A stretch of DNA of 64,000 nucleotides from Channallabes apus (lineage: Eukaryota > Chordata > Actinopteri > Siluriformes > Clariidae): assembly GCA_030522415.1 (NCBI GenBank), contig CM060118.1, forward strand, positions 23,291,651 to 23,355,650, given 5' to 3'. Numbering within the stretch: the stretch's first letter is position 1; each line of letters starts with the position of its first letter. A program made the position numbers and the translations under genes. Below the pieces are notes generated by a model. The model saw only the letters and a list, made by a program, of their open reading frames with translations. It did no database searches and was not told the origin of the DNA. Shown piece by piece: positions 45,990 through 57,799 of the stretch.

Positions 45990-46090
45990 TTACTTGTTTT
46001 GGTGTTTTGAGCCCTGGAGGTGTGCATAGTACTGCTCAATGGAGTTCAGGACCACTTTACATATGCTGCATGAGTAACTGCTGCGCAGGC
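45990..46090 (-). CDS. zmat4: zmat4 exon, last matrin-type zinc finger
   Basis: On the minus strand an acceptor (TGTATTGTAG) opens at 46090 in phase 1, continuing the frame of the exon at 55117. It reads [20 protein letters not shown], then [12 protein letters not shown]. This corresponds to the fourth, C-terminal finger of ZMAT4 (C-x2-C ... H-x5-H), a matrin/U1-C-type double-stranded-nucleic-acid-binding fold in a nuclear protein. The 3' boundary is ambiguous. In-frame reading gives AAC AAG TAA (stop at 45992-45990). The same bases make a strong splice donor, CAA/GTAAGTG, at 45994/45993, and the vertebrate protein usually continues a few residues further (HQTNLKNK-like). I give the stop as the end. 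Confidence 0.85.
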
Positions 46091-47164
46091 CTACAATACA
46101 CACAAACACCAAAATACATTAAAACCTTTAATATTAAAGGCCCTGCGGCGGTCATGGCTTGTTAATTCTTCTCATCAACACAAATCTCAATTTGTTTTTG
46201 AATTAGTTTGGATGATTGTTGGAATTTGTGATAAAACATCTGTATTACTTGTAGCACATGTACAGTACTGTAATAATTGCACAGTGTAGTGCATTAATGG
46301 TCCATATCAGCATCATATGGAATATAGAGGTAGCCCTTAAAGCTCATAGCATTTTAGCCATTATTTTATTAGCTGTTTTTTAATAAACATATATAGAGTG
46401 ACGCATCCTTTTTTCAGCACAAAATAGGCAATATGATGAGCTGAATCTTAGTTCATTTTAACCAACTACCCAAACATGACTGACCAAAAAAAAATTTTCT
46501 CTAGCTAATCAATTCCTATTACAACATTTCTTCTCAATCCCTTACCTGTTCTGAGGGTGCATTTGAAAATTTCTTTTGTTTAACTAAACTTTTGATTCGA
46601 GGTGAAAAAAGATCGGATGGCTAACAGAATGGAAAGCCATATGCGCAGCCATGCGATGGAAGCAAAACAGATGCGTGCTAATTAAGGGGTTTACAGGTGG
46701 TAAAGAACAGCAGTGGCCTAGAAAATAGAAGGATGGATGAGTAGGATAAAGGAGCACATGAGGAGCTAAAGAGAATGAGAGCAGAAACATTCATGCGTCA
46801 CACATGGGCAAACCACGTGGCTACATGTACAGTAGTGGCTTCATTTCTGTAAGACATCTGGTGAGTTATTTCAGACAACTGTGACATTTATTGCTATTGA
46901 GCATTCTTCAGCACCCCTTTCCCACAAGATCTGCTGATATATTCTAATGAACTACTTGGGGATTTATATTTGGATTGCTCTGGATTCCTAATGGCTTTTA
47001 AAGCAAATAGTTTTGTATTAGCAATGGAAATGGATGACACACTGAAGATCCCTGCTTACAATAAGATTATGACTATATTTATTGTAATAATTTTAAATAT
47101 ATTCAAATGTAATTTATATACTAAATAAAATTTTAATTCTTAAGAATTCAATACATGGCAAGTT
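46091..47164. other. zmat4 intron, no exon
   Basis: AT-rich intronic DNA without recognised repeats. TACAGTA and TACTGTA overlap at 46261-46272, and TACAGTA occurs at 46828. Confidence 0.6.
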
Positions 47165-47260
47165 TATACACTATAGGGAAATTTTGTAGTCACCTGATCA
47201 TCACACCTGTATGTGGAACTTCCCCACACTGTTGTATAGGATGTGTTTATATAGACGGAC
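47165..47260. mobile_element. short DNA-transposon end relic
   Basis: TAGTCACCTGATCATCACAC and GTATGTGGAACTTCCCCACA match the terminal part of the fish repeat seen at 9945-10195. About 90 bp survive. Confidence 0.4.
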
Positions 47261-47341
47261 AAAATTCAGAATGGTATGTTCAGAATTCACGTAAATAGAT
47301 TACTGACATGGTCAGGCAACCACAAACATTTTATCATATAA

Positions 47342-47342
<1 letters not shown>

Positions 47343-47420
<78 letters not shown>
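47343..47420. repeat. (GT)n(AT)n microsatellite
   Basis: About six GT units followed by more than thirty AT units. It lies in the zmat4 intron. Confidence 0.97.
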
Positions 47421-47424
<4 letters not shown>

Positions 47425-47539
47425 AGTGACTTACATTATCTCATTATACATCTGAGTGAATGAACAGCGTTAACAAAATATTGAAAACAATACTGTTCAG
47501 TGTATATACATATTTACACTCTGGATAAAGCACCTACTA

Positions 47540-49154
47540 CAGTGGTGTGAAAAACTATTTGCCCCCTTCCTGATTTCTTATTCTTTTGCATGTTTGTCAC
47601 ACTTAAATGTTTCTGCTCATCAAAAACCGTTAACTATTAGTCAAAGATAACACAAGTAAACACAAAATGAAGTTTTTAAATGAAGGTTTACGTTATTAAG
47701 GGAGAAAAAAAACTCCAAATCTACATGGCCCTGTGTGAAAAAGTGATTGCCCCCCTTGTTAAAAAATAACTTAACTGTGGTTTATCACACCTGAGTTAAA
47801 TTTCTGTAGTCACCCCCAGGCCTGATTACTGCCACACCTGTTTCAATCAAGAAATCACTTAAATAGGAGCTACCTGACACAGAGAAGTAGACCAAAAGCA
47901 CCTCAAAAGCTAGACATCATGCCAAGATCCAAAGAAATTCAGGAACAAATGAGAACAAAAGTAATTGAGATCTATCAGTCTGGTAAAGGTTAAGCCATTT
48001 CTAAAGCTTTAGGACTCCAGCGAACCACAGTGAGAGCCATTATCCACAAATGGCAAAAACATGGAACAGTGGTGAACCTTCCCAGGAGCGGCCGGCCGAC
48101 CAAAATTACCCCAAGAGCGCAGAGACAACTCATCCGAGAGACCACAAAAGACCCCAGGACAACATCTAAAGAACTGCAGGCCTCACTTGCCTCAATTAAG
48201 GTCAGTGTTCACGACTCCACCATAAGAAAGAGACTGGGCAAAAACGGCCTGCATGGCAGATTTCCAAGGCGCAAACCACTTTTAAGCAAAAAGAACATTA
48301 AGGCTCGTCTCAATTTTGCTAAAAAAATCTCAATGATTGCCAAGACTTTTGGGAAAATACCTTGTGGACTGACGAGACAAAAGTTGAACTTTATGGAAGG
48401 TGCGTGTCCCGTTACATCTGGCGTAAAAGTAACACAGCATTTCAGAAAAAGAACATCATACCAACAGTAAAATATGGTGGTGGTAGTGTGATGGTCTGGG
48501 GTTGTTTTGCTGCTTCAGGACCTGGAAGGCTTGCTGTGATAGATGGAACCATGAATTCTACTGTCTACAAAAAATCCTGAAGGAGAATGTCCGGCCATCT
48601 GTTCGTCAACTCAAGCTGAAGCGATCTTGGGTGCTGCAGCAGGACAATGACCCAAAACACACCAGCAAATCCACCTCTGAATGGCTGAAGAAAAACAAAA
48701 TGAAGACTTTGGAGTGGCCTAGTCAAAGTCCTGACCTGAATCCTATTGAGATGTTGTGGCATGACCTTAAAAAGGCGGTTCATACTAGAAAACCCTCAAA
48801 TAAAGCTGAATTACAACAATTCTGCAAAGATGAGTGGGCCAAAATTCCTCCAGAGCGCTGTAAAAGACTCGTTGCAAGTTATCACAAACGCTTGATTGCA
48901 GTTATTGCTGCTAAGGGTGGCCCAACCAGTTATTAGGTTCAGGGGGCAATTACTTTTTCACACAGGGCCATGTAGGTTTGGATTTTTTTTCTCCCTAAAT
49001 AATAAAACCCTTAATTTAAAAACTGCATTTTGTGTTTACTTGTATTATCTTTGACTAATAGTTAAATGTGTTTGATGATCAGAAACATTTTGTGTGACAA
49101 ACATGCAAAAGAATAAGAAATCAGGAGGGGGGCAAATAGTTTTTCACACCACTG
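47540..49154 (+). mobile_element. Tc1/mariner transposon, copy B, in zmat4 intron
   Basis: A 1615-bp second copy of the family at 372-1990, in the opposite orientation, with the same CAGTGGTGTGAAAAAC terminus and TA flanks (47538-47539, 49155-49156). It is antisense to zmat4. Long terminal repeats are intact (about 47540-47755 and 48940-49154). Its transposase carries more lesions than copy A, but overall similarity is high. Confidence 0.95.
47919..48936 (+). pseudogene. Tc1 transposase, copy B, nonsense and two frameshifts
   Basis: It starts MPRSKEIQEQMRTKVIEIYQ at 47919. At 47991-47993 an in-frame TAA arises because three bases are missing from the GGTTATAAAGCC seen in copy A. Reading is then open through the helix-turn-helix region (TVRAIIHKWQKHGTVVNLP, SGRPTKITPRAQ). 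A 1-bp loss near 48327 (AAAAAAATCTC versus AAAAAAACATCTC-type in copy A) shifts the frame before the first Asp (WTDETKVEL). Another 1-bp loss in the A run near 48567 shifts it again before the second Asp (QQDNDPKHT) and Glu ([11 protein letters not shown]). It ends GGPTSY. Inactive. Confidence 0.92.
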
Positions 49155-49156
49155 TA

Positions 49157-50620
49157 AATGTAAATGTTATACGCATGTGTGTTGCAGCTGCATAGCAGTT
49201 GCCTGTGTTTAAAAAAAAATTCTTTAAAGAAAAGCAACATGGTAACCTCCAGAAACTTTTAATGATTATGAAAAATGGCAATCGATTTTAATCCATGACT
49301 TGGAAAGCACAGGAAATCAACTGATCATCAACTAAAATCTTATCTATTATCATATCAACAAAATAGCAAATAATGTGAATTGAAGAGCTTTTGTTCATAG
49401 AACCTCCGTAAAACATAATTTCTTGTGATGAGTGCCTATAAATTATGATATAGCCTTTCACTTTTGAAATGAAGAGTACTAGAATTGAGCATTTATATCA
49501 TTGAAGGAGAACCATTCTATTAATAGCAGGACTAATCATTTATGTTAATAGGGTCTCTTGGACAAATGGTTCCTGCATGGTGGGCAGCTAATGACCTCAC
49601 AGTACGAAGCTAATAAACCAGTCTAGCAAGACGTTATGGCAGTTTCTAATTGCTCGTAGTTAAACTACCCCACATGTCACAATGAACCATGCTGAGTAAA
49701 AGAAGGAGGGAGAGATCCCAGGCTGATGTATGTTCACAGAATGTAGATGAAGGTTTGCTGCTGAGTGTTAGAAGAACGCAAAAACTCTTATTTTCAGACA
49801 AACAAGTCATCAACTGAAAACCTTTCCTTTGGTAATTGTCACAAAGCTGGAAAAAAGCATTTTTGACCTGTCTTGGATGAATTGACAAGGAACGATAGGT
49901 GATAGCTTGGACTTGGCAGTTCATCTGTTTGCATTCACCTGGGATGCATTCATTTAAGATTAAATTGCTTCAAAGCGGCTTGATGTTTAGGCCTTTTTAG
50001 ATGCTTTTAAGTCACTGCCATAGCTATAAGGTATTATCATGTTTGATGTGTAGGCTATATTGCATATTCATATTCAATTCTCCTTCTTTTACCTTTTCGA
50101 TTTAAGACACAGAAACACAGCTGAATTTTTCATGAATGGCACAATGGTAAAGTGCAATTTGTCCAGTGTGGATACCTACAGTAGATTAATGCATTCCCAA
50201 TGTCTGTGTGTGACTGTTTAGTCCAGCTTAGTCAGGTGATTTATATTCAGATTTTAAACCTAAGAGCTGTGTGTATGAATGTTTTCTCCCCCACTCTCAC
50301 AGGATTTATTTTTGCTAAATATTTTTTTTAGGTTTGGTTGAACCCGTACCGAGATATTGTAATTAGCTTAAAATCACGGCAACCCTAACTGGGCAGTTAC
50401 TATACAGTAGGTGAATGAATAAGCATTGTAAATGCATTGGTCATGTTTATGTTAATAAAAACATGTTTATTTGTCCCTTGACATCTGACCACTGCCATGA
50501 AAGTTAAAGCCTCCCAGCAGCATACTGTAAACGTTTTTGCATCCCAGTGCACTCCTATATTCTTAACACCAAGTGATGCCATGTGGACCTTTCTGGCAAG
50601 CTTTATTAAAGCAACAGCAA
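49157..50620. other. zmat4 intron, no exon
   Basis: No exon or recognised repeat. The ORF at 49646-49924 (minus) has no motif. TACAGTA or TACTGTA occurs at 50177, 50403 and 50523. Confidence 0.55.
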
Positions 50621-50621
50621 T

Positions 50622-50661
50622 CACCACCACCACCACCACCACCACAACAACAACAACAAAC
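50622..50661. repeat. (CAC)n(AAC)n microsatellite
   Basis: About eight CAC units followed by AAC units. The long valine run read across it on the minus strand is an artefact of the repeat. Confidence 0.95.
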
Positions 50662-51039
50662 AAATAGAGTGCATCTTCTTTAGATCTCTCCTAACATCTT
50701 TTTATTTCAAAGAAGCAATTCGTATTACACCCATATTCATTTACAGCCCTGGAAGAATGAAATAGTCAATATTTATCTGTTTGAAAATAATTTTCTCTTT
50801 GATTTGACTGTTGTTAAAGAAAGCTGATGGAATTGATATTTGACATGCATTCTTGTTTATAGAGCCAATGACTCTTATTTGTAATGCACTACATTAATGT
50901 GGGGATGCACTGAAAGGAGAGGAGAGACTCAATCTGTTTCCTCTCTATCGCAGTAATAAATCAGAGGCATGAGAGAGAATCATGCGAGCCAGCTTCCATG
51001 TCCAACACAGAAGGGGCAGTTGATTACATGGACCCTGTT

Positions 51040-52480
51040 TAATTTGTAACATAGTGAATAATTTTAAACAGGTGTCTGGGCTGTTGCTGTTTGTACACAA
51101 AAACTTGTCTTTTGGCCTCTGTACACCACTATACTGAATTTGAAATGAACCATGCAAGATATGAGCGAAGTCAGGACTTTCAGCTTTAATTGCAAGAGTT
51201 TGGCATTAACCAAAAATTGGACACATACCTCTATTTTGGGTGGCTCATGAATATTGGAACAAACTAACATAGTTACAAACATGAGTGTACTGCCTTTAGT
51301 ACTTGGATACAAATCCTTTGCAGTCAGTGACCGCCTGAAGTCAGGAACCCATGGCGATGACAATATGCTGAGATTCTTCTCCTGAGATGCTTTGCCAGGC
51401 CTTTACTTCAACTGTCTTCAGCTGCTGCTTGTGTGTGTGTCTTTCTGCCCTCAGTTTTGTCTTTAGTAAGTAATATCCCATTTCTTTGACTTGAGTAGGT
51501 TTCACTGTAAGTTTTCGGTCATTATTCCATCTGCAAAATGAAGCAGAGTTCTAACTTTTTTTGTAGCATTTGGCTGAATTTGAGCAGAGAATATAGCCAC
51601 ACTTCAGAATTCATTCTGCTACTTTTATCAGTAGTCAGGTCATCAATAAACACCAGTGGCCAGGTTTGACTGGCAGGTTTGATAACACTGCCGCCACCAT
51701 GTTTGACAAACGATGTGGTATGCTTTGGATCATGAGCTGTTCATTTCTTTCTACATACTATCTCTTCTAATCATTCTGGTACGAGTTAATTTTGGTTTCA
51801 TCTGTCAAAAGAATCTGGCAAAGGTTTCTAGCAAAGTCTAAACTGGCCTTTCTGTTCTTAAATGTGTTACCAGTGTTTTGTTTTTTTAAATCTTGTTGAG
51901 AAACGTCTGTATTTATGTCATAAAGATGTTCCTCGACACACCTACCTTTTCAAGAGTGTTCTTGACTTAGCTAGATATTGTGAACATGTTTTTTCTTTAC
52001 CATGGACAGAATTCTGTGGTTATCCAATTTTTTTTTTGCTGTTTCTGAGCTTTCCAGTTAATTTCTTTTTTTTTTTTTTAAATGTTCCAAAACTCCCAAT
52101 GTTTTTATTATCTCTCTGATGGGTTTATTTATTCATGTTTTCAGCCTAATGCTGGCTACCTTCACTTGCATAGACACGTCTTTGGATCTCATGTTGAGAG
52201 TTTCAGTGAGCAGCTACTGTAGCAAATGCAAATGTAACACTTACTGTAGAACTACCTCAAGGCCTTTTACAGTATCTGCTTGATTAGTCATGGAGTAAAG
52301 AAGGAACAGCCACACCTGGCCACGCAACTGCTTGTCCACCATTTGTTCAATTATTTATGAGACCCCAAACAGGGGTTTGCTTTTAGGTTTTTAAACTTAC
52401 ATAAAGAAACATGTCTTCTGCAATTTTATGTTCTGGCAAAGTTTTATAAGTTCACATTATTTGCGTGGAGCTTTCTCATA
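51040..52480 (-). mobile_element. old Tc1-like transposon relic in intron
   Basis: A decayed element recognisable by phrases such as CCTCTGTACACCACTATACT, GACTTTCAGCTTTAATTGCA (left repeat region), TTTCATCTGTCAAAAGAATC, CAAGAGTGTTCTTGACTTAG, CTCTGATGGGTTTATTTATT and TTCACTTGCATAGACACGTC. On the minus strand a KPIREIIKTLGV-like helix-turn-helix fragment is readable near 52120-52085. TACTGTA or TACAGTA occurs at 52215, 52242 and 52268. Ends are approximate. Confidence 0.55.
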
Positions 52481-53959
52481 AGAATCTCTAGTTCTTTATA
52501 TTTAGGGGAAATGAATACCTGCTTTACACCAGTAAGGTTTCCATGAGCTCAACATCAACATAAAGCCCCAGCGTGATGTCCATTACACTGAAGTGGCTTC
52601 CACATAAACAGACCAGGCTGCAATCTTCCAGCAGTCACTTTACTGACGGCTTGCACAAGTGGGACGTCTTTGAAATGAGCTGTTGGCTCTCGAAAACAAA
52701 CCACACACATGGAAAGATAAAAGCAGTGCTTCGTATTTGTGCCTGTGTGCTTTACGTATATTCGGCTCACACACACTGCCCTTTCATGTAGTGGGCTTCT
52801 AATGAGGGTGATGAATAAGTTGTGGCATGCTTGCTGAGCTCTGACAGTCCCCTGAGGAGCAGCCAAACTCAAGGTGACAAGGTTTTGGGACAGACATGCC
52901 CAGGTTTAGCAGTATGCGAGAAGGGGGATCTCAGCAGATTTCTCTCGCTGCGACTTAATGAAGAGAATGAGCTATGGTGTCTCTCCTACTAAATTTAGCT
53001 GTTCTAACATCACCAGTTTAGAGGCAGTAGACTTATGCGTCTATGTTGCAGGGTGTTGTAATCAACAGCAAATATTTCTGGTGAGATTTAAATAGAAGGT
53101 GACATTCACAGTGAAATGCTACAAACAAGGACATCAGTTCACGCAGTTGCTGCCTACAGCATGATTATACTGTAGAGTTTCAGATTTTTAAGATCCTTAT
53201 TCATAGGTTATGAAAAAATAATTTGTATTATTGTTATATTGGAGAACTATTTTAGAAGCACCTCTGACAATCAGAATATGCACAGCAATTGCTGTATATT
53301 CTCTTAAAATACAAAGTGCTGTCTGGACAAATACAATAAATCCATCCACAACAATTAAATACCTTACAGAACAGCTGTGAAAATGAACTAGGATTTCTTT
53401 TTGGCTCATACCTTTTATACTGCAACTTGTCATGTTTCTGTTTTTAGAAACTATAACCATATATCTTCTGATACTCCATTAGCTGTCTTTTAAAGGTATC
53501 TTGTTGGCTCTATGAAAAGCATTCCAGAGTGCTGATGCTAGATGAAAAAAATTAGTTGACTACAACTGCATTTGAAACAAGAAAGAAAGAAACAAACTAA
53601 CAAAAAAAAATTCAAGCTTACACTCCCCCCCCCCCCCCCCAAAAAAAAGAACAGAGACTCATTTTCAGAGACAAAAAATTTTAAATACTTTTTTCCTGGA
53701 TAACAGTATAATACCTTCTGAAGTTAAAAAATTAATGACGAGTGTCATTTGGTTGACTTAAAAATTGCGTTCAGCTGTGCTTGCTGCCAATTGTCACCAC
53801 AGTTACAGCAGCAGTTGCCCAGTCATGTTTTTTCTATCCTTTTTTTAACTCTTAGTACAGAAACACAGGGACAAGAATGTTGAGTACTTATATGGACTGT
53901 CTGGGCTCTAAAATTACTAGAATATAGGAAAACATGACTCTCTAAAACATCTGTTAAAA
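52481..53959. other. zmat4 intron, no exon
   Basis: No exon seen. The 105-residue ORF at 52555-52872 (minus) shows no recognisable domain or splice context. A poly-C run lies at 53625-53640, followed at once by poly-A. TACTGTA occurs at 53168. Confidence 0.5.
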
Positions 53960-54185
53960 AGCTGGTCAAAGTCGCTCTTTGTCACATATACAGTACTTTA
54001 CTGTACAGTGAAAGTCTTTCATCACATAGCCCAGATTGTTGGGAAGCCAGGTTTAGAGAGCAGGGTCAGCCAAGATATGGAGTAGATAAATTATGAGCCT
54101 TGCTTACATGCCTAACAGTGACAGCTTAAACACCTGAACGTCTAACGTCATTAAGCCTTAACCACTGAGCCACCACTGCACAGCA
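53960..54185 (-). repeat. decayed SINE (same family as 22600-22850)
   Basis: Its right end TAACCACTGAGCCACCACTG and left part CAGTGAAAGTCTTTCATCAC with GAGAGCAGGGTCAGCCA parallel the SINE at 22600-22850 on the minus strand. Two TACAGTA/TACTGTA motifs lie within the tail region (53989 and 53999). Confidence 0.6.
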
Positions 54186-54224
54186 AACCATTATCACAAT
54201 GATATACGCTGCCGTGTATATATC

Positions 54225-54990
54225 CTGATTTTTTCATTTTGGATAATTGCCACATTTAAATGATTGAGATCATCAAAAAATAATTAATACACAAAGATAA
54301 CCTGAATAAATGCAAAATGCAGTTTTTAAAATTTTTATTGCATTTTAAGGGAAAAAAAGTTGTCCAAATCTATGTGAAGAAGTAACTGCCCCGTTGCTTA
54401 ATCGTGAACTGTGATTTTTGGAAAGCTGAGTTTAAATTTTACCTCCCACACGAGGAAATGATTACTACCAGACCCAGAGAATCAAGAAATCACTTAAATA
54501 GAACTTGCCTGACAAAGTGAAGCATGCTAAAAGATTAAAAAAAAAAAAAAAAAAAAAAGCAACATGATCTAAAGAAATCCACAACAGATGAGAAACAAAG
54601 TAATTGAAATGTTTTTAAATATGGTCTTTAAAGGGTTACCAAGCCATTTCTAAAGCTTTGGGGCAGCACCAAACCATGGTGAGAGCCATTATCCATATAT
54701 AAAAAGAAAATGTGAAACAGTGGTAAACCTTCCTAAGAGTGTCTGGCCTACCAAAATTACTCCAAAAGTAAACTGGGCAAAATGGCCCTGGGCAACACAA
54801 AGGCATGTCTCACATTCACCAAAATATATCTTGATTATCCCCAAGACCTTGTGGCAAATCTAACAAAAGTTAGATATTTGGAAGGTGTGCATCCTGTTGC
54901 AAAACTAACAGAGGGGTAAATAAAAAGAACATCATACCAATAGTCAATTGTGATGGTCGTAGTGTGATGGTCTGGGGCTTCAGGACCCTA
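54225..54990 (+). mobile_element. old relic of the Tc1 copy A/B family
   Basis: It parallels copy B from its left repeat through about the middle of the transposase: ATGCAGTTTTTAAAATTTTT, AATCAAGAAATCACTTAAAT, GAGAGCCATTATCCA, ACATCATACCAATAGTCAA and GTGTGATGGTCTGGGGCTTC, then stops. It is much more diverged than copies A and B, so the family has a long history here. A poly-A run (54536-54558) interrupts the leader. Confidence 0.75.
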
Positions 54991-55116
54991 AATATACATT
55001 TCTCTTTGTGCTATTCCTTTTCATGCCAATATGCTATCCATTCCCCAATGATCTCCTTTCAGCTCTTTCCCCCTCACCATGGCAAGCTGCCCCAGACCTC
55101 AAACACCCCAACTCAC

Positions 55117-55353
55117 CTGTGCTCTCAGTGGCATCCAGACTGCCTGCCAGCTGCTCCAGGAGCCGTGCTCTTGCTGCGTTTCTTTTGTGCTTTTTGCCTT
55201 CATAATGTTGCTGTGCCATCAGAGGATTGTTGAACCAGGCACCACACAGGCAACAGTACTTGCCTGCTTCTCCATTGTTGCCCATGGTGGGCCATGAGGG
55301 TGAGGGTGGTGGTGGTAGGGGGTCTGTGGCCTGAGGGGTGCTTGCAGTTGAAT
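55117..55353 (-). CDS. zmat4: zmat4 exon, third matrin-type zinc finger
   Basis: On the minus strand the acceptor (TTCCTGTACAG) opens at 55353 and the donor (ACAG/GTGAGT) closes at 55117: 237 bp, phase 1 to phase 1. The first part is a proline-rich linker (STPQATDPLPPPPSPSWP). The finger follows: KYCCLCGAWFNNPLMAQQHY, then EGKKHKRNAARARLLEQLAG. The CCLCxAWFNNPLMAQQHY...GKKHKxNAAR pattern is characteristic of ZMAT4 and differs from ZNF385 and ZNF346. Vertebrate ZMAT4 is a small nuclear protein of about 230 residues with four such fingers, probably binding structured nucleic acid. The linker is less conserved than the finger. Confidence 0.93.
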
Positions 55354-57799
55354 CTGTACAGGAATGGATACAACATCTCAATCATTGCTTATAAAGCAGT
55401 TACAAGTGTAACACAAAATCAATAGAGTATTGTTAATGTAGTAACTGCCTGAGATGTAGGTTAGCAGAACACCTGCAGTGCTCCAGAGACACATTTCTTT
55501 GGATATTTGAGATTTTTTAAATGTTTTTTACATTTTTTTTGGAAGGGAAGAGAACGGAGACTGTAGTCTTGCAGGTGACCCACTCTAGATGTCACCAAAG
55601 AACTGTTACCATGGTTACCGGCCCCCAAAGAGCCTACAGGCCTTGACACCAATGCAGGTTCATCTATCTTTCAAGGCTCAGGACAGAACCTGAATCTACT
55701 GGAGCATAAAATTAAAGTCTAATTTCTGAATTACACAAAACACTAGTGGAGCAGGCAGAGCACAAAAACAAAGTGGAGAAAATAGAAAACAGAATTGAAA
55801 AGGCAAAGGAAGTGCAGCCTAGCGTAGGTTGCCAGGCACGCAGGAGTGGTTGCTAGGATATCAATGTGTACAGAAAGAAAGCTCTAGCATTTATAACGTG
55901 TCAAATATAGCACTATGGGTGCACTCCAGTTAAAGTGCATCTGTGGCACCTCAACTGGGACAAACATTACACAGTGCTAAAATGACCCACTTCTTCAGAT
56001 CAAACATAGCTGGGGAGAAGACGTTAAATTAGTTTCAATATGATGCCACACTGTATGTGGGTGTGTGCAAGCATGGTAATATTTTCAAAATAGACAATGT
56101 TGCCCAATTTTTTTTTAACAGTCTTTAAATAATCATTGAAACTGTAATATTAGCATGGCATAAATGTACACCTAATATATAGGGATTTGTTGTCTAATAT
56201 TTGACACTGAATGGCAAATGTTTTGGTTGTCAAGGTTGTGCTTAGTTTGTTTACTTCATTAGTTACTCATACTGAACCAACACAAAGCCAAGAACACAGT
56301 TACAGCTAGTATGCTTCTCTCTCCTCCTCTCACCACCCACAATGCTGTTATAAGTGAGATGATTCAAACCAATGTGAATAGATCAAATGGAGTTTTCAGC
56401 AAGCATTCTTTCACAAAAAAAAAAAAAAGATTTCATTTTGTGTGCATGGCATTAAGAAGATGGCTTCTGTTATCAAAAATGAATAAAAAATTAAAATAGA
56501 ATTTTATGCAGTTGTGAGAAAGATAAAAGAGAAATGGGAGAGGATGACTTACTCCTTCACACTGACCTTTCATGAGAGAAAAAAGCTTCACTCTATATTT
56601 CTCTCTTTATTGGCATCTCTACCTCTCTTGCTGCATGTACAGCGTATGAGTAAAAGCTTATTTACCGATAAAGCCTGGTAGTGCATGGTGGTATACTGTA
56701 GGAGATGAATTTGAAATACAGATAGGTGGCAGTGAGATGATGAGAGACTGGTCAGATAGAGAATTCTCAAAGGCTTCACCATCGCACAGCCTGTCACCAC
56801 CCATGTGCATTTAGCACATCTATCCTGAGCTCAAAGTGTGCATTTTATAAAACATACAGTACGCTTCTGAATTCAATTGTCTTCCATTTTGTTACACTAA
56901 TGCCTCAAGAGCTGTCAATACATTTTATTACTCTGTTCTAAAACTAAAGTCTATTTATTCATTAAACACTCATCATTTCATACAGCGTGTCTGCATTACA
57001 CTCAAACATAATTTCAAACACTAATGCAAGTCTTCCTAAAAATAATGTGGAGAAAAGTAAAGTAACAGATGTACAAGCTGATGAAGCATGTTCTGCTTGT
57101 CTAGTCCTGAGATGTCTTGCTGGCAGGAAATTGCAGCCTGATGAATAGAAATTGAGCTTAATAGCATCGACAGGCTAAATATACAGTATTCCATTTCTAC
57201 TATAAGTGTTATGCGTCTTTTTATGCGTCTCTGTCTTTGAAATAGAGCATAATCAAATATGGCTGCTGAGTGAAGTACCTGAAAACAAATGTGCCACAGT
57301 GTGATTAAATGGAAACAAACCTACCCCTCATTGCTGCCAAGTTTTAGCACAACAACTCACAGCTTTTCCCAGCACTGGCTCATTTCCAGTCAAAGTCTGA
57401 GGTGACTGAAGCATGCTTCTGAAATCGATCCTGTGTCACATTCACATGTTCAGGTTTTTTGTTTGTTTGTTTGAACAGGCGTCATAATTCTATTTATAAT
57501 TAATGTCAGTTCAAGATTTGGTCTAAAAACAAGTCCAACAAATCTTTGCCAAAGTTCAAATAACATTCACACTGAAGTAAATATGCACCACTGTGACTAA
57601 CACAATGCACTTAGTCACAAATCCATGGTGTAAAATGCCAGTATACCATGCCAGTTCACAAAGTAGGTCTTTAAAGATGATTATTGTTAGACTGTGTTGT
57701 GAGTGAGACGCTGACAACTTATCATTAATCGCTGCTTGTAGGTGTGTTGTACATTTATCTGTGAATCAGAATGATACAAGTGGTTAAAAAGTATTCTCT
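55354..57799. other. zmat4 intron, no exon
   Basis: Intronic DNA. No exon or clear transposon. Short A runs occur (56414-56428). TACTGTA or TACAGTA occurs at 56694, 56855 and 57182. Confidence 0.55.

Noticed and set aside
50400..50663. ORF with a long valine run
   Set aside because: The valines come from reading a (CAC)n microsatellite on the minus strand.
52555..52872. 105-residue minus-strand ORF as an exon or gene
   Set aside because: No recognisable domain, and a second ORF of similar length runs on the opposite strand; it lies in a zmat4 intron.
55008..55297. Plus-strand ORFs opposite the zmat4 exon
   Set aside because: Antisense shadows in three frames, without family motifs.
55034..55381. 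115-residue ORF as a complete small protein
   Set aside because: The canonical acceptor and donor at 55353 and 55117 and the in-phase neighbouring exons show it is an internal exon of zmat4; the residues beyond are intron read-through.
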